Positions 11,870-23,341 of a stretch of DNA of 64,000 bases are shown in pieces. The notes below the pieces were generated by a model, which saw only the letters and a list, made by a program, of their open reading frames with translations, had not been told where the DNA came from and did no database searches. A program made the translations under genes and the position numbers. Every line of letters begins with the position of its first letter. Positions within the stretch are counted from its first letter, which is position 1. The stretch is taken from assembly GCA_037576215.1 (NCBI GenBank), contig JBANDB010000002.1:3162001-3226000 (forward strand), in the 5' to 3' direction. The stretch comes from Armillaria gallica (taxonomy: Eukaryota; Basidiomycota; Agaricomycetes; Agaricales; Physalacriaceae).

Positions 11870-12590
11870 TCACTCACAGTTCGAGGTCTTTGTTGCATAC
11901 AGCTGCTGGTTCTTCACTGCTTCGTCGTACACGGCAGACCAGTCCTTGCAAAGATAAAGATCGGGGTAGCCAGTCGATGGCATTCCCATTAGACTTTCTA
12001 CGACGATATCGCAACGGCAAGTGATCATCTGCCTCAAATAATTCAGGCAATGGCGAATGACGGCGGGGGTTTCCTCTGATGGGAGTGGGTTGTCGACGTC
12101 CTTCCATCTAGCCAAAAGACCGTCGCGAATAATACCAAGGCAGCGGAGCTCATGAAACATTGATATCATGAAGGGACGTTCAGAGTCCTGCTCTCCGAGA
12201 TATATCAAGCCGTCGCCGGGAACCAGACTATCCCACTCTGCCTTTGCGGCGGAGCTGTGTATGCCATAATGAACGGAGTCTTCAAATGCCATTAAGACGG
12301 GGTCGAAGGCGGGTATCTGCCATGTATCGATAACTTGATCACCGCTGCGAGCGTCTGATAGAAACTGAGTTCACAAGTACTGTCAGGAAGGGGGGCAAAC
12401 CTACTGTGAGTACTCAGACGTTGTCTTGAATGCTGAATCCAAATGATGCATTTTAACTGTAGGCCTATGGCACCGCATATGAGGACAAGAGTAGCCAGGC
12501 GGATAGGCTGGCCCTGCTCAGCAAAGATATTACCGAATCGCATTGCTCGAGGAACTGGGGGATACGGAACTCGAGAAGACAAAATCGTAA
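11870..12590 (-). CDS. UstYa-like (DUF3328) protein, incomplete catalytic motif
   Basis: The last exon (about 12370 down to 11870) reads through IDTWQIPAFDPV and FEDSVHYGI, then a MFHELRCL block, HCLNYLRQMITC and CKDWSAVYDEA. This is the UstYa/DUF3328 layout. Family members carry two HxxHC boxes; here the first is HELRC, so the second His is Arg, while the second box (RHCLNYLRQ) is kept. An upstream exon (about 12460-12600) encodes a hydrophobic segment (LVIALVMLLRF) suited to the single membrane anchor, but I could not fix its ATG or donor, so the 5' limit is approximate. It is divergent from the intact family member at 13309. UstYa-type enzymes oxidise or cyclise peptides in fungal RiPP pathways; this copy may be weak or inactive. 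Confidence 0.6.
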
Positions 12591-12793
12591 CAACATAACT
12601 AGGGCAATAACCAGTAAACAAATTTCCCCGAAGTCCGATGTTCCGTAAGGTCAAATCCAAAACCATCATGTTCGACAACTATATGCGCTCTTAGAGCTTC
12701 CTTCTGTGTCTGGGGTCCTTCTGGGATCCACTCAATGGCCAGGCCGTCTCTGGCGGCTCGTAGACCGCAAGTACGACGGACGCTGTTGGCCAA

Positions 12794-13308
12794 TGGCCGA
12801 TCGACGTAACATCAGCATGATATTATTATCGGCATTATTATTAGGTACGATAAGGGGGATATAATTAGTGATGGAGCGCTGGCACTATCCTTGGACAATT
12901 TGAAGTCCCAGATCATCGTTACACGGCATGGTACCAATGTGCAGGGTGATCGCACTGATCGGGCGGGGCGGGGCGCCCAGTAATTGATTTGAAAATTATT
13001 GGTTCATCATTACGACGAGGAACTTGCAAAGGGATACTTGGTACTATGGACTAGAAGCGCTCTATTCACTTTTCTCACAGGTATCACCACGTTCGAATAT
13101 ATGTATTCTCACCAGCAGAGTTTAATATCCGCCAATTGAGATCACAAATGATCTCTCTCTAACATGAACTGGTACTTTCGTATCCAAGTGTGCTATTGGA
13201 TACAAAGGCTAACAGATCTGATTTTTTAGAAATTCGTGAAACTGAGTGATACTTAAGTACATACTTCATTGTAGTGTATGTCGCGTCACGACCTTCGCAG
13301 CCTGAACC
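12794..13308. promoter_or_regulatory. Divergent intergenic region between two UstYa-like genes, with a GC box
   Basis: This gap separates two divergently transcribed UstYa-like genes and probably holds both promoters. It contains a repeated G-rich block at about 12961-12976 (GGGCGGGGCGGGGCGC), standing out from otherwise AT-rich DNA. It could be a site for a C2H2-type regulator; this is inference. I see no coding sequence. Confidence 0.4.
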
Positions 13309-14069
13309 ATGCGCATTCAATATTCCGACGTGCTTCTATTCCTTCTCATTCCTTTGTCCATTGTCTCCACCTTCCTACTGCTCGCCTTGGCTGAATATGC
13401 GCGGGAAGTATCCAAGCTGTTTGCAAGTCCAATTCCATCCCGAATATCGTCTTTGCCATCTGGCGACATATTGGATTATAGTATGTGAACTAGTTTTATG
13501 GACTTCAAGGCAGCGTTAACGATTCTTTAATAGCTTTCATCGGAGATGATTTCCCATACACTTTCCCTATCGCTCGGAATCTCTCTACTGTTATCATGCA
13601 CGTAGAGGAGAGCGTGCATTTCTCCCTGCACGATCCGAATTCTCATGCAGAATGGCAATCCGTTCTTCCAGCATCTGTGGGTACCGTCATCCTAGGACCC
13701 TACAATCGAAGCTTTGTAGTACCCATGTTTCATGAGCTACATTGCACAGTCCTCCTCTTTGAGTCGTTCGCCCCAGACGCTAAGAAGCCCCATTGGGGAC
13801 ATCTCAAGCATTGTATGAATTACATTAGGCAATGGGCGCTGTGCCGCGCGGATTTGACGCTGGAACTAGGGAGCTTCGAGCAGCGGGATTTCGTCAGGGA
13901 GAGAGTAGGAGCTACGCATGCCTGTAAAGATTGGAATGCGGTGTACGCTTATGCAGCGGCCAACTGGAATGAGTGGGTCCACGACTGGGTAAATTTATAT
14001 AGGACCAGTGATGTTGGCATGCCAAATCCCACCGGCGCTCCATCTAATATTGTTCATACAAGATTGTAA
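13309..14069 (+). CDS. UstYa-like (DUF3328) oxidase-type protein
   Basis: Exons 13309-13480 and 13534-14069 join in frame (GT-AG intron of 53 bp) for about 235 residues. Residues 8-28 form a hydrophobic membrane anchor (DVLLFLLIPLSIVS), followed by FIGDDFPYTFPI and VEESVHFSLHD. Both catalytic boxes are intact: MFHELHC and, about 35 residues on, LKHCMNYIRQWALC. A conserved ACKDWNAVYAYA follows. UstYa/UstYb-type proteins install oxidative cross-links in ustiloxin-like peptides and related cyclopeptides. In agaricomycetes most copies are uncharacterised. Its neighbours (second UstYa, small secreted peptide, But2 protein) are consistent with such a locus but do not prove it. Confidence 0.8.
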
Positions 14070-14424
14070 CGCATACATATTTTGAAGGCATAGTACTAGC
14101 TGGGTTGATATATACTGTTGGGAATAGACGTCGGCAGGCACAAAGGACGTGATGGAGATGGCTCGAACGAACGTATATTGGTGGACAGATACGTAGGTGG
14201 TGGTGGTACGAAGCCAAGAAACGGTAGTGATCAATACGAAAATCAAAATAATGTAAAACAAAAGATGGCTACGCCGTCGGCCCAGTGGCTGTGAAACCAT
14301 AATCCTCAAGAGTCAACATATACTAATGATGTAGCTGCCCAAATTCTGGCGTATGGATTTATGTATTATCACGAGTATCTACATGGCCGGATCGCTGGGC
14401 TAGAAGCCTAGAACCAAGTTGGGT

Positions 14425-15644
14425 CTAAGCCACAAATGTTACACGGACTTCCTGCTCATCTACTTTCTCTGATCGCAGATTGACGACGCTTTCCTGCTTC
14501 GGGTCAGAGGTACTGTGTGTTGCAGCCAGGCCCCCTTCCACGGTCACTGTATTCTCAAGTCCCATTGTCGCACTAGTCCGTTGAGCATACTCCAAAGACC
14601 GAGTCATGTCGGACATGGTAGCCTTCGTCCATGCTCTACCCGTGGCCACGCGGAGGATAATAAGCTGAGGAGATATAATCTGAAATGCAGTCATCTGCAA
14701 AGTTCTCAGCGACATTCGATTGGACTTACGACAAATGATCCCCATGTCGGTGCCATGGTCCACTCGGCCGGACTCGCTCGAACATAAGTTGCGATGAAGA
14801 TTATGCCGAGGACTGTGAATGGTAGAGCCGATTCCACCATTAACGCGATAATGCTGGTGTACATCTTTGCGGTTTCCGCATCCATATATTTCCTGATGGA
14901 ACGCTGGAGCGAGAAAATGCGCGCGCAAATCATCGTTGTAACGACAACGTTGAAACTAACGGTAAGAACCACCCAGGAAACACCGTAGGCGGCTGCTTTG
15001 CCTTTGAATACATTAGAATCCGGTAACCCGCTTACGACATTGGTGATTATGGCCATCACTAGGAAATTGGTCACTATTTTGTGTGCGTAAAAGTTGGGCG
15101 CTTACCTGTGGATGCCATCCAGATAATCAACGGGGCATATATAAGCGACCCGCGAGCGCCACAGATGATATAGCACCGATAAAGCTCGATAACTTCCGGT
15201 TAGTGTTGGTCATCGGGTATGACAAAAGACATACAAGAAGAGCGTCTCCCAAAACATCAGCAGCTGCATCTGCTGCGGTACCAAAGGTATTGAGCCAGAG
15301 ACTAACATTCGCAAGAAAATAGGACCCCGAGCCCCCCGGAAAGTCTCTATGTTCTAGCCAAACTAGCTGCCCAAAATACCCATTCGCTACTACTGAGATA
15401 GTAACCAGGATGAATAGAACAGTTCCGTATGCGATATACAGGAATTTGACTTTTCTTTCGACAGTGGAGTAGACCAAGTAATACACGGATTGGAAAAATA
15501 TCACAATCTCAACGCCTGTGAATGCAACCGTGTCAGAGCATAGTAAAAAGAAGGCTTCTGAACCTCACCGTAGAGGATAGCATCTAAGGTGATACCAACA
15601 TAGAAACCCCGCTCATTGTCGATGCCGATGGTAGGTAGGTCCAT
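14425..15644 (-). CDS. Agaricomycete seven-helix integral membrane protein
   Basis: On the minus strand the protein starts at 15644 with MDLPTIGIDNERGFYVGI, then LDAILYG across an intron, and continues through hydrophobic segments VIFFQSVYYLVYS, FLYIAYGTVLFILVTISV, a PGGSGSYF loop, DALLV, FLVMAIITNVVSG and YGVSWVVLTVSFNV. It ends in a polar tail at 14425 (EVRVTFVA). About seven helices and the PGG loop match a large, mostly uncharacterised mushroom family with GPCR-like topology. There are four or five short introns; the junctions near 14730, 15080 and 15210 are approximate. No function can be assigned beyond a likely plasma-membrane sensor or transporter-like role. Confidence 0.65.
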
Positions 15645-16219
15645 CACGGAAATGAAGAGCAGTACAGGTCAACGAGTACAGTGTGCACGACACGGACAAC
15701 GATCTTGCTCGACTTCTGTGCCAATGTATGGGGTACAGATGATGAGAAGTATCGATTCGGCACCTCACTCGCGGGTAAGTGTATGGCCCAGTGAGAGGAT
15801 GGTGAGCGTTCCCACAGCGCGGAGGGAGAATGCGTGCGTGACATCCCAGACTATTTTCAGGTTTAGTCAATTACTTGTTAGTTCGACTCTTACGACAATC
15901 TGATCTACTTGAATGATGACAGTGCCTTCATGTAAAGAAGGCAATACGAACCGATGGCGATGTGGTCGGATTACAACGTTGATGTTCCAAGAAGCCGTGG
16001 AGGACTAGTCATTCAATCTACTATATAAATATTCATCGGCCATCACTGGGTGTATGCGAGAGCATGTCTTTAGACCACCCGGGTCCATCGCCGTCCTATT
16101 GGGTTGCTCTAAGCTCAGGCTGTAAGAAAGGTCATTTGGATGGGAAAATCCTGTATATAATCACTGATAGCACCGGGACCCGTTCCAAGTTCTCTAAAGT
16201 ACCTTTCACCCTCATCCTC

Positions 16220-16441
16220 ATGCAGCCCAAGCTTCCATTCTTCGTCACGATTTTGAGCGTGTTCAGCGCAATCGCAGTACAGACCAGCCCTGGCTTGAGG
16301 GCAACCGTTGAAGGTAGGAGACAACACAACTCGAACCGCGATAGCATTTTGATCGTTTCTCCAGCCGAAGCGAGCTCGGAACTTCCGCCCCTTCAAGGGC
16401 CCACTATTTTCACTGGAGCCAACTACGAAGAGGAAGAATAG
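16220..16441 (+). CDS. Small secreted peptide precursor candidate (73 residues)
   Basis: The single exon starts MQPKLPFFVTILSVFSAIA, a good signal peptide with a likely cut after the AIA region. It is followed by LRATVEGRRQHNSNR, with a dibasic RR that a Kex2-type protease could cut, and ends IFTGANYEEEE. TATA-like sequences lie upstream (TATATAA near 16154; TATAAAT near 16023). The frame also opens further upstream, but that extension has no features. It sits between UstYa-like genes and a But2-domain gene. A RiPP precursor would look like this (signal, dibasic site, Tyr-containing tail), but only one possible core is present and I do not recognise the sequence. It could simply be a small secreted protein, or not expressed. 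Confidence 0.4.
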   Translation: MQPKLPFFVTILSVFSAIAVQTSPGLRATVEGRRQHNSNRDSILIVSPAEASSELPPLQGPTIFTGANYEEEE

Positions 16442-16751
16442 AAATCAAGCAAGTACTTTTGTGATCTCATGTCAGCGAAAGATTATTGATCGGCCCAATA
16501 CTAGGAGGGAGGGATAGAATCGGACTCAGTACTAGTAGAGAGTAGATCAATTTGAAATAATTACTTAATTTGCGTGATTGAGAATTATTTCAATATTTAT
16601 CTGTCGCTGCATGCTACCATCATTTTCAGTGGTGAGTCAATGGGGTCGCTCTGACCCTTCGCATAAGATGACGAATATTATATACGGGAATAATACTCTT
16701 CATTTATAAGAAGCAGTGCGACAACCGATTTTTAGCCACCCCCACATCACC

Positions 16752-17727
16752 ATGGACTCGAACGATGCTTTTGAATATCAGCGTCTACTCAAAGAAGAAT
16801 CGAATGAACGTATGTAGCCACTCCTCCTAAACATCCAGTCTATCTACTGACGTGCATAGCAGAAACGTCCAAGCCCAGCATTAGCATCAGTATCGATTGG
16901 CGACATAAACTGACGGTCTTTTTCTCCGTCTTCGTTGTGGCGGGCTCCATTATTCAAATGGGCTTGATCCTGTACATCTTCAAGGTGTTAACTAGTCCAC
17001 AAGTCGTGGCCTTTGATTCTCTTCCTATCCAGCACTCTTATGCCAACCTTGGCCGTCTGTATAGCACTACTAGCCTTCAAAGAACGCAGCACCCTCCCAT
17101 CATTAGCCACGCTCGTTCTTTCGCCCAGGTTTCGAGCGCATCTCCGGATGAGGTGATACCTTCTCACCGGAACACGATGCTGTTCACAAGCAACGGCTTC
17201 AGTCCTTTGTTTGAGCGACGTCTAGTTGTGAATGACGAGGTCTGAGGTCATACTACCAGTTTCAGTCCGTAAACTGAAGCCTTCTAGGTTTCAACAATCG
17301 CTCAATTTCGAGTGCTTGACTTCGGAATGGAAAATTGCACTGTAGCGATCGCGACACCTTTATACAGTGCATACACCGATATCATGTCTGGTGATGCCGT
17401 CTCTCTTGATGTTTGGTCTATCCCCGATGCGACAAGGAAGCTGAACATGAAATCAGTCTCCTATTCTTCATTCTCAGTGACCAGATCGTTTCTAGGCAGC
17501 CTTTTAGTTTCACGTGAAGGACTTTCACAAACTCCTGCTTTCTCCTGTGCGTCGGGATCCTACCACACATTCGAAATAACGTGCTCTCAGCCTGGATGCA
17601 ATCTTGATATCGTCGGTACCAGTGATAAAGGGTCTGGTAGGTGCTGGATCATTATCGATAATAATTGCTTGTCTTCTGACTGCCCATGGTTGTAGGATTA
17701 TTCATGCATCAATATCAAACAATCTGA
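16752..17727 (+). CDS. Single-pass membrane protein with But2-like C-terminal domain
   Basis: Exons 16752-16809, 16860-17239, 17288-17636 and 17696-17727 join to about 270 residues. The short polar N-terminus (MDSNDAFEYQRLLKEES) precedes one membrane helix (LTVFFSVFVVAGSIIQMGL). The extracytoplasmic part carries the family hallmarks VLDFGMENC, SLDVWSI, an ITCSQPGC block and the ending GLFMHQYQTI. This is the mushroom family usually labelled ubiquitin 3 binding protein But2 C-terminal domain. Its role is unknown. The first acceptor is a NAGNAG (TAGCAG at 16857-16862), so two products differing slightly at that junction are possible. These genes often sit near DUF3328 genes in agaricomycetes, as here (recollection, not searched). 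Confidence 0.75.
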
Positions 17728-17978
17728 CGCCAACAACGTTGTTGACGCCATGCTATTAATTGCATCGTTGCCTTTGTACTAGTTCCCGTGTTGATGATCA
17801 GACTTCTTTGCCTTGGGGTCCTCAGTGATCTATCTTGTATCTCCGCTGAAGACGATGAAGGCGATAACGGCCATATTGCCACATGAATACGGGCATACCA
17901 AATCTTCCTTGTACCCATCAAGTGGTGATAGATAAGTATAAAACACCTACCTTACCACTGAAAACCTGCCACACAGAA

Positions 17979-18945
17979 ATGTCTCCTTTCACTGTTCGTC
18001 ATGTTGATTCACTGAATGGTAGGCAAGTCCATTTTCAGAACCCTTGTCCTTACGGTTATCATAGCAGAAGAGTTGGAAATTGTGGTGGATTTAACCGTGA
18101 AGGCTTACGACGACAGTATGTTCGCCAACTTACCTCCTGTACAATCCATATTGAGAACTATGTAGTGCTTGTGGTTAGAGCGATGGTGGGCGATGACAAG
18201 AATCTGATGGACCCTCTATTCCGGTCAATGATTCGGGCCGCCGATTTAGCGGGAACCATCGATTTAGCTTGTGACGTCTCAGACTCAGACAAGATTGTGG
18301 GGATGGCGGTGTGGTTTGGACCCGGAAAGTCGCTGTTCGCCGAGTAGGTGATATGGTTTCGTGGGAGCTTCATTGCCTGCTCATACTATGAACTTCTTTA
18401 GTGCAGAACAAAGAGAATTAGGGCTGAACGATTTCATGGATAAGCTCTCCCCAGAAACTCGCCAGTGGTGGGAAAAGACTGTGAGTAAACTCCTTCTAAT
18501 CAAGTGTCATCAGCTGAAAATCGGAGCCGACGACGTAGTACGGTCCCAAGACGTCAGAACTTGTGACGATCACTTTAGGTCCAACGGGAGCGCTGGATTC
18601 GTGGTGGACGCCACATATCGCCGTAGATGAGAAATATCGACGACGAGGAATAGGCGCAATGCTGCTGGACGAGTCGCATAAAAGAGTAGGTTGCTACATA
18701 GCGTCAAAAGGCTCTTCATACATCAAACCTTATTTTACACACAGGCTGTACAATCTGGAACCATCACGGCGTTAGTTACGACGACAGACTTGAATGTGAG
18801 TCCAAGTTCATTTTAATTGCGGGGCTCATACCTCTTCCTGTTACAGGAATCTATCTATGAGAAAGTCGGTTTCATTACGAAAGGTAGAATGTCGGTCGAT
18901 AGTCCGCAGGGCCCTATAGCATTCCGCGTGATGTCCCGTTCTTAA
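17979..18945 (+). CDS. GNAT-family N-acetyltransferase
   Basis: Seven exons (17979-18018, 18065-18115, 18166-18343, 18402-18480, 18539-18685, 18745-18795, 18847-18945) give about 215 residues. The product begins MSPFTVRHVDSLN. The N-terminal part includes LVVRAMVGDDKNLMDPLFRSMI and KIVGMAVWFGPG. The acetyl-CoA-binding core follows as LDSWWTPHIAVDEKYRRRG with RRGIGAMLL (the R/QxxGxG/A loop), then ALVTTTDLNESIYEKVGF, the usual GNAT strand-helix ending. The exon choice was made so that EKT|YGPKTSEL and AYDD|MLVVRAM join as in related mushroom proteins. The substrate is unknown, perhaps a small molecule. It is the last gene of the UstYa-linked block, in the same direction as the But2 gene. Confidence 0.75.
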
Positions 18946-19073
18946 TCGTTTGTCGACATTCAAATACACACGACATCTCATTTAAGAAGCAATATTAAAT
19001 AACTCAAAGCAGTGGAAAGTAGTAGCAATGCAGAGGTAATACAAAGAGAAAGCCAAATGAAATCGCATGAGGA

Positions 19074-20719
19074 TTACAGATTGGAACGATACATTTCCAC
19101 GTCGAAGTTTCCAACCCTCCTTTCAAGTACCACTTGGTCAATCAGGTGAAGGACATCTACCGCACACCCAATAGAGAAGGAAAATCCAGAACCTCCTTGC
19201 CCATAGGAATGAACAATGCTACTGGAACCACCATGCATCCTATTCGGCCGTAGTTCACGTTCGACGCGCACGTTTCCCACACGCGTCGGTCGGAGTCCTT
19301 GGACAATAGGCGCTACTGGGTCGAACTCTGCATTTTCGAGTCCCGGAACACTAACAACGCCGTCGTTAATGGACCGGAAACATCGCATATTAGGGAGTAC
19401 GTACAATTTGTTGCATCGCTCACGCATTCGTCGGATCTCGGGTGACTCCATCTTGAGGTTAAGTTCCCATTTGTGCGGTTGAGCAATACCACCGAGGATA
19501 AGGATCTAGAAGCAATGTAAACTAAAGGAAACCGAAGGGCAAGTTGGATATGCTTACGTTGTCATTTCGAGGAACTATGAAAACAATGTCTTCGTGCTCC
19601 GAGCTCAATTCGTTGTCGTGCGTGACAGCTAGAGCTTCCGTGACCTTAGGGAACCGTTTCCCGTCGTTGACAAGTCGAATTAGGCCACCGCGTAGAGGGT
19701 AGCAAGACTTGTCTCCCGCAGCTTCAAATGAATTGAGACCGGTAGCATTGACAATTGCAACGGCACCATAGGTCTCGAGGAGCTTGGCCTCGGAGTCCAA
19801 GAGATCGCCGTCAATGCGGCGAGTTATCAGCTCCGCGCCTTTCGCCTCGACCAGATCATGAAGCCAGACCTATTTACCAGGGTCAATATAGCCAATGAAT
19901 TTTGAGTACAAAGTGGGACTCGCCATATACGCGTCTGTGTCGATGACGGGAGCCAGATGTGAGTACGCATCGACAACTCCAGCATTCTGGTTCACTGCGT
20001 GTTTCGTAATCAAGTCGGGGTCCCGGACAAAACCTTTGACACAAGAAGCTTCTATCTCGCGCATCTTGCTCAACTGATCAGGGAGGTCCTCGATTGGTTT
20101 TCCGAAGAAGAAGTTGGCGGTGCGCATCTTGATGGCAGGCAGGGATTTGCTTAGCTGGTCGAAAATTCGGTAGGATGTTAGTGACCATCCTTTGGACAGA
20201 GCTAAGGAGCCCGCGTCGGTGTGTTGACCTGTGGAAGTGATGAGCGCGTTGGGACTAAGACCGGGTTATACAGCAACACGTACCACATACGGCAGGAGGA
20301 TACTCCCACCTGGAGGATGGTTGTAAGGTCCAAGCGAAAAGTTGTGTAGATCGGAATAGACTTACAGCGCGCCAGCTATAAATCATCTCCAATCAAGACA
20401 ACCATCTTCTGAAGGGCAAACTGCTACTTACCAATCTGAGAGACAATACGGGGTGTTGCAGGTGCCCACTGTTCTACCACGATAGTGACATCGTAACCTG
20501 CATCAAGCAGGATCCAGGCAGTACTACACGTACATATTTGAGTCCCGGATAAATAGCAATTAGGCGACAATGGCGCACGTACGTTAGACCGTTGACTCCC
20601 CCGCCTACGATGAGGACGCGCCGGCCGTTACGACGCGAACCGGTAGCGTTTGAGGACGTGTCAAGGACGACGAGACCTTTCTTGAGACGCAAGACTGGGG
20701 TAGTTTGCGACGAAGACAT
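19074..20719 (-). CDS. D-amino-acid oxidase, copy 1, with an in-frame TAG
   Basis: FAD-dependent oxidative deamination of D-amino acids, normally peroxisomal. Start at 20719 (MSSSQTTPVLRL). The dinucleotide fold is RVLIVGGGVNGLT, followed across introns by WILLDAGYDV, WEYPPAVCG, the long exon with KMRTANFFFG, VNATGLNSF, VFIVPRNDN, LGGIAQPH, the substrate-binding QGLRPTR and HSYGQGGSGF, ending in SNL, an SKL-like peroxisomal signal. All domains of the family are present at normal length, but the conserved GK-Y-x-WLHDLV block reads GK-TAG-VWLHDLV (TAG at about 19871-19873). Copy 2 has the same stop. An alternative 42-nt intron (donor GTAAAT in that block) would bypass it at the cost of about 13 conserved residues. 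So it is either a pseudogene or a recoded or alternatively spliced gene. Confidence 0.75.
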
Positions 20720-20829
20720 TTTTATCAACTCGACTCGGAGGACTCGGAGAGAGACTTGTAAATTAAAGAGATGCTGGGGTTGTGGGACTGGAAGGTGGAT
20801 GGTGATACTCAGAGACGCGCATCTTAAGG

Positions 20830-20837
20830 CTTTTATA
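20830..20837 (-). promoter_or_regulatory. TATA box of D-amino-acid oxidase copy 1
   Basis: TATAAAAG on the minus strand about 110 bases before the ATG at 20719, in a setting otherwise free of ORFs. Copy 2 has TATAAAA at nearly the same distance, so promoter spacing was kept after duplication. Confidence 0.5.
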
Positions 20838-23341
20838 CTTTTTTGATGTTTTCTTCGAGACTTGGCAATGGCATCCATTCGAGGTTAACAATGCACGCCG
20901 GCGCAGCGGCGTAGGCATGACCACCCCACCGTCGGACACGGCGTTTCTTCGAATGATGGTTGATCCTTCCAGGATCACGACTGTGAGTTTTTTGAGTATG
21001 GTCCTTATGGCTTTCTACCAGACAAGGTAGTATTTCTGTCGGTGGTATCGTAGGACGTAACGCACGTGGTTGATTTATCGAGCACAACTACAGGGGCACC
21101 AGAAAGCTTCTGATGAAGTCTTTAGCGCTGAAATACTGAAATAATTCTTTGAGAGTAAACTCAAGAGCGAAGGGCTTATGAGATGAAGATGTCGACCTAA
21201 AAGCTAGTCTTGTCTTCATGCGAGCTACTCTAAGAAAACGAGTACTCAACTTTCCGCGGCAGAATAACTTGGGGCTTTCGACTTGGGCCCTGTATTGAAA
21301 GTTGCATGTGATGATGAAACAACGCAGTTCTCAACCGGCCTGGCAGGTAATTTCTAGATTCCCTTGCCAGATGAAACGAACCCTAAAAGAAAGACCGTCC
21401 GAATGAAAAACGTCAACGGCGCTTAACCATGGGGCAAGGGAAGGTCGTTTTGGATCATTTGATCAAAAGCCCACTCGAGCTGAGGGTCATTGGAGCACTT
21501 CCTTTGAAGGGAAATATAAACGCATCCAAGTCTGGGCCTCCCAGGCGCTCATACAATACAGTTTTTCCATCCAAAAATGAAGGTGTGATACGCGCCATCT
21601 TACCCCATGTCACCACGAGTAGTCTATGACTGAATCACGGGCGCCTTCCACGGAATATACAATGCCTTCGATGATGCCTTTGAGGTGACCATGGCCTTGC
21701 GTGGTGCAAGTGAAAGACAACTAGATTTGGACTGCATCACCGTGACAGGCGTAGGAAAGTTATCCTGTGATTCGTAGTTAGGTAGTTGAGTAGTGTTCAT
21801 CCTCTCCTGTTCTCGACTGCAAGTCGTTGGAGGATTGTCTATGAACATGTTAACACAAAGCAGTGGGGAGTCTAAACTTCGTCCACGAGGACACGGGGAC
21901 GAATCCTCACCGCTAGATCCCACACAAAATTCAGGAACCGCTGTCAGGAGAACAGCGAGAACAGCGGTAGTATCTCATAGACAGTAAATGGGTATCCCAT
22001 ATTCAAATCTACTCCGCTATTGAGTCAAAAGTAAAGCTAAGCATTGGAGGTTAGTCAAATCTTCAAAGCGATCGATAGAAACTTCAAGACTGCATACCTG
22101 TTGCATTCACATTCGCAGGTTCCATGCATCCGTACAGCTCTCCGTTCTATTTCGGGATCCGAACCCCAACAAACTCTCTACATGCCACTTATGGGCATGA
22201 ATCGGAACAATGCTAGGTCCACTCGCTGTTTCCTGAAAATTTTCCGAAATGATAGCCATCTGCAGATCCATTTGGTGCAGTCCAGATGTAAGTAGACTCC
22301 GCTCGGTTGATCTGATCGGATACTGATCATCATCAAATTTCCATCCTTGTCGTACGCATGCAATGCGCATAGTATGGCCGGAAGAACCGTCGACATCGTT
22401 TCTGGAATTTTTTTTTGCCATCCCATGCCACTATAGGCGGCATAATAGTATGGTTGCAAGCTATTTTTCATGGGACTTAGCTCGTGAGATATCGTGAGTC
22501 CGAAGCTGTCAGGAAATTATTGGCACTGGTGTGAAAAGTGAACTTAAGTGACGTATCACAGTGTTACCGGGCCGGCCTGTGTCACTGGTACGCACGTGAA
22601 CTTTTGCAAGTTGAACTTGGATCTTTTCTCTCCCCAGCTCGTCTTTCTGCTATCGCGGCTTGACGAGCAACCATCTCACTCGCCTCATCCCATCTTATAT
22701 GTTTTGGACAGGTTAGTTTGCACAGGGATCTTACCGTAACGGGAGGATCATCGATTAAACGCTCGAAGCCGCACCACTGCAGGTAGACTTGGTGTCTGTG
22801 GATTTAGTTAATATGAAAATGAAATGCATTACATGGAGGTGAGTCTATATAATGAGGTTTGATCCTTGTTCACTCGATCCTGTTTTGGTAGTACAATAAT
22901 TGCAAAACGACGTGCTATCTAGTATCCGTACGAATATGAGTCAGACCCTACTACAGGTCAAGGACGTGCTGAAAATTTTTGAGTCGATACCTCGGTGCTA
23001 ATCAAGTCTCTCGCCGTCCACCTCGATGTAACCCTCAGTGCAATGTGCCACCGCAGATGATAGTCTACGAACGAGTGCCTAGGTGGAAGTGTAATACTAA
23101 CTGTATAATGATCGCTCCCTTGTATCACTTGGATTCTGAACGCGATAATTACAATATTTTTCCTTACGGAGTCTGGACAGCGCGCCGTGCACTAAGCGGA
23201 TTCCTCTTAAGAGCGAAGGTGAAAAATGCCAGTCCGAATTAGCCAATGGCTTCGGCCGATCCTGACCGACTCGGACCCAAATGACGTCACCCGCTCAGCT
23301 AACTGCTGCGACGGTCATGCTTTGAACTTTGTCATCTAACC
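20838..23341. other. Intergenic stretch, no gene recognised
   Basis: About 2.5 kb between copy 1 of the oxidase and glutaryl-CoA dehydrogenase. Only short, overlapping frames without family features occur (for example 21429-21629 and 21624-21923). I found no tRNA, long repeat or transposon motif by eye. The last 100 bases include TGACGTCA near 23282, a CRE-like palindrome within 65 bases of the dehydrogenase ATG that may be regulatory. Confidence 0.45.
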
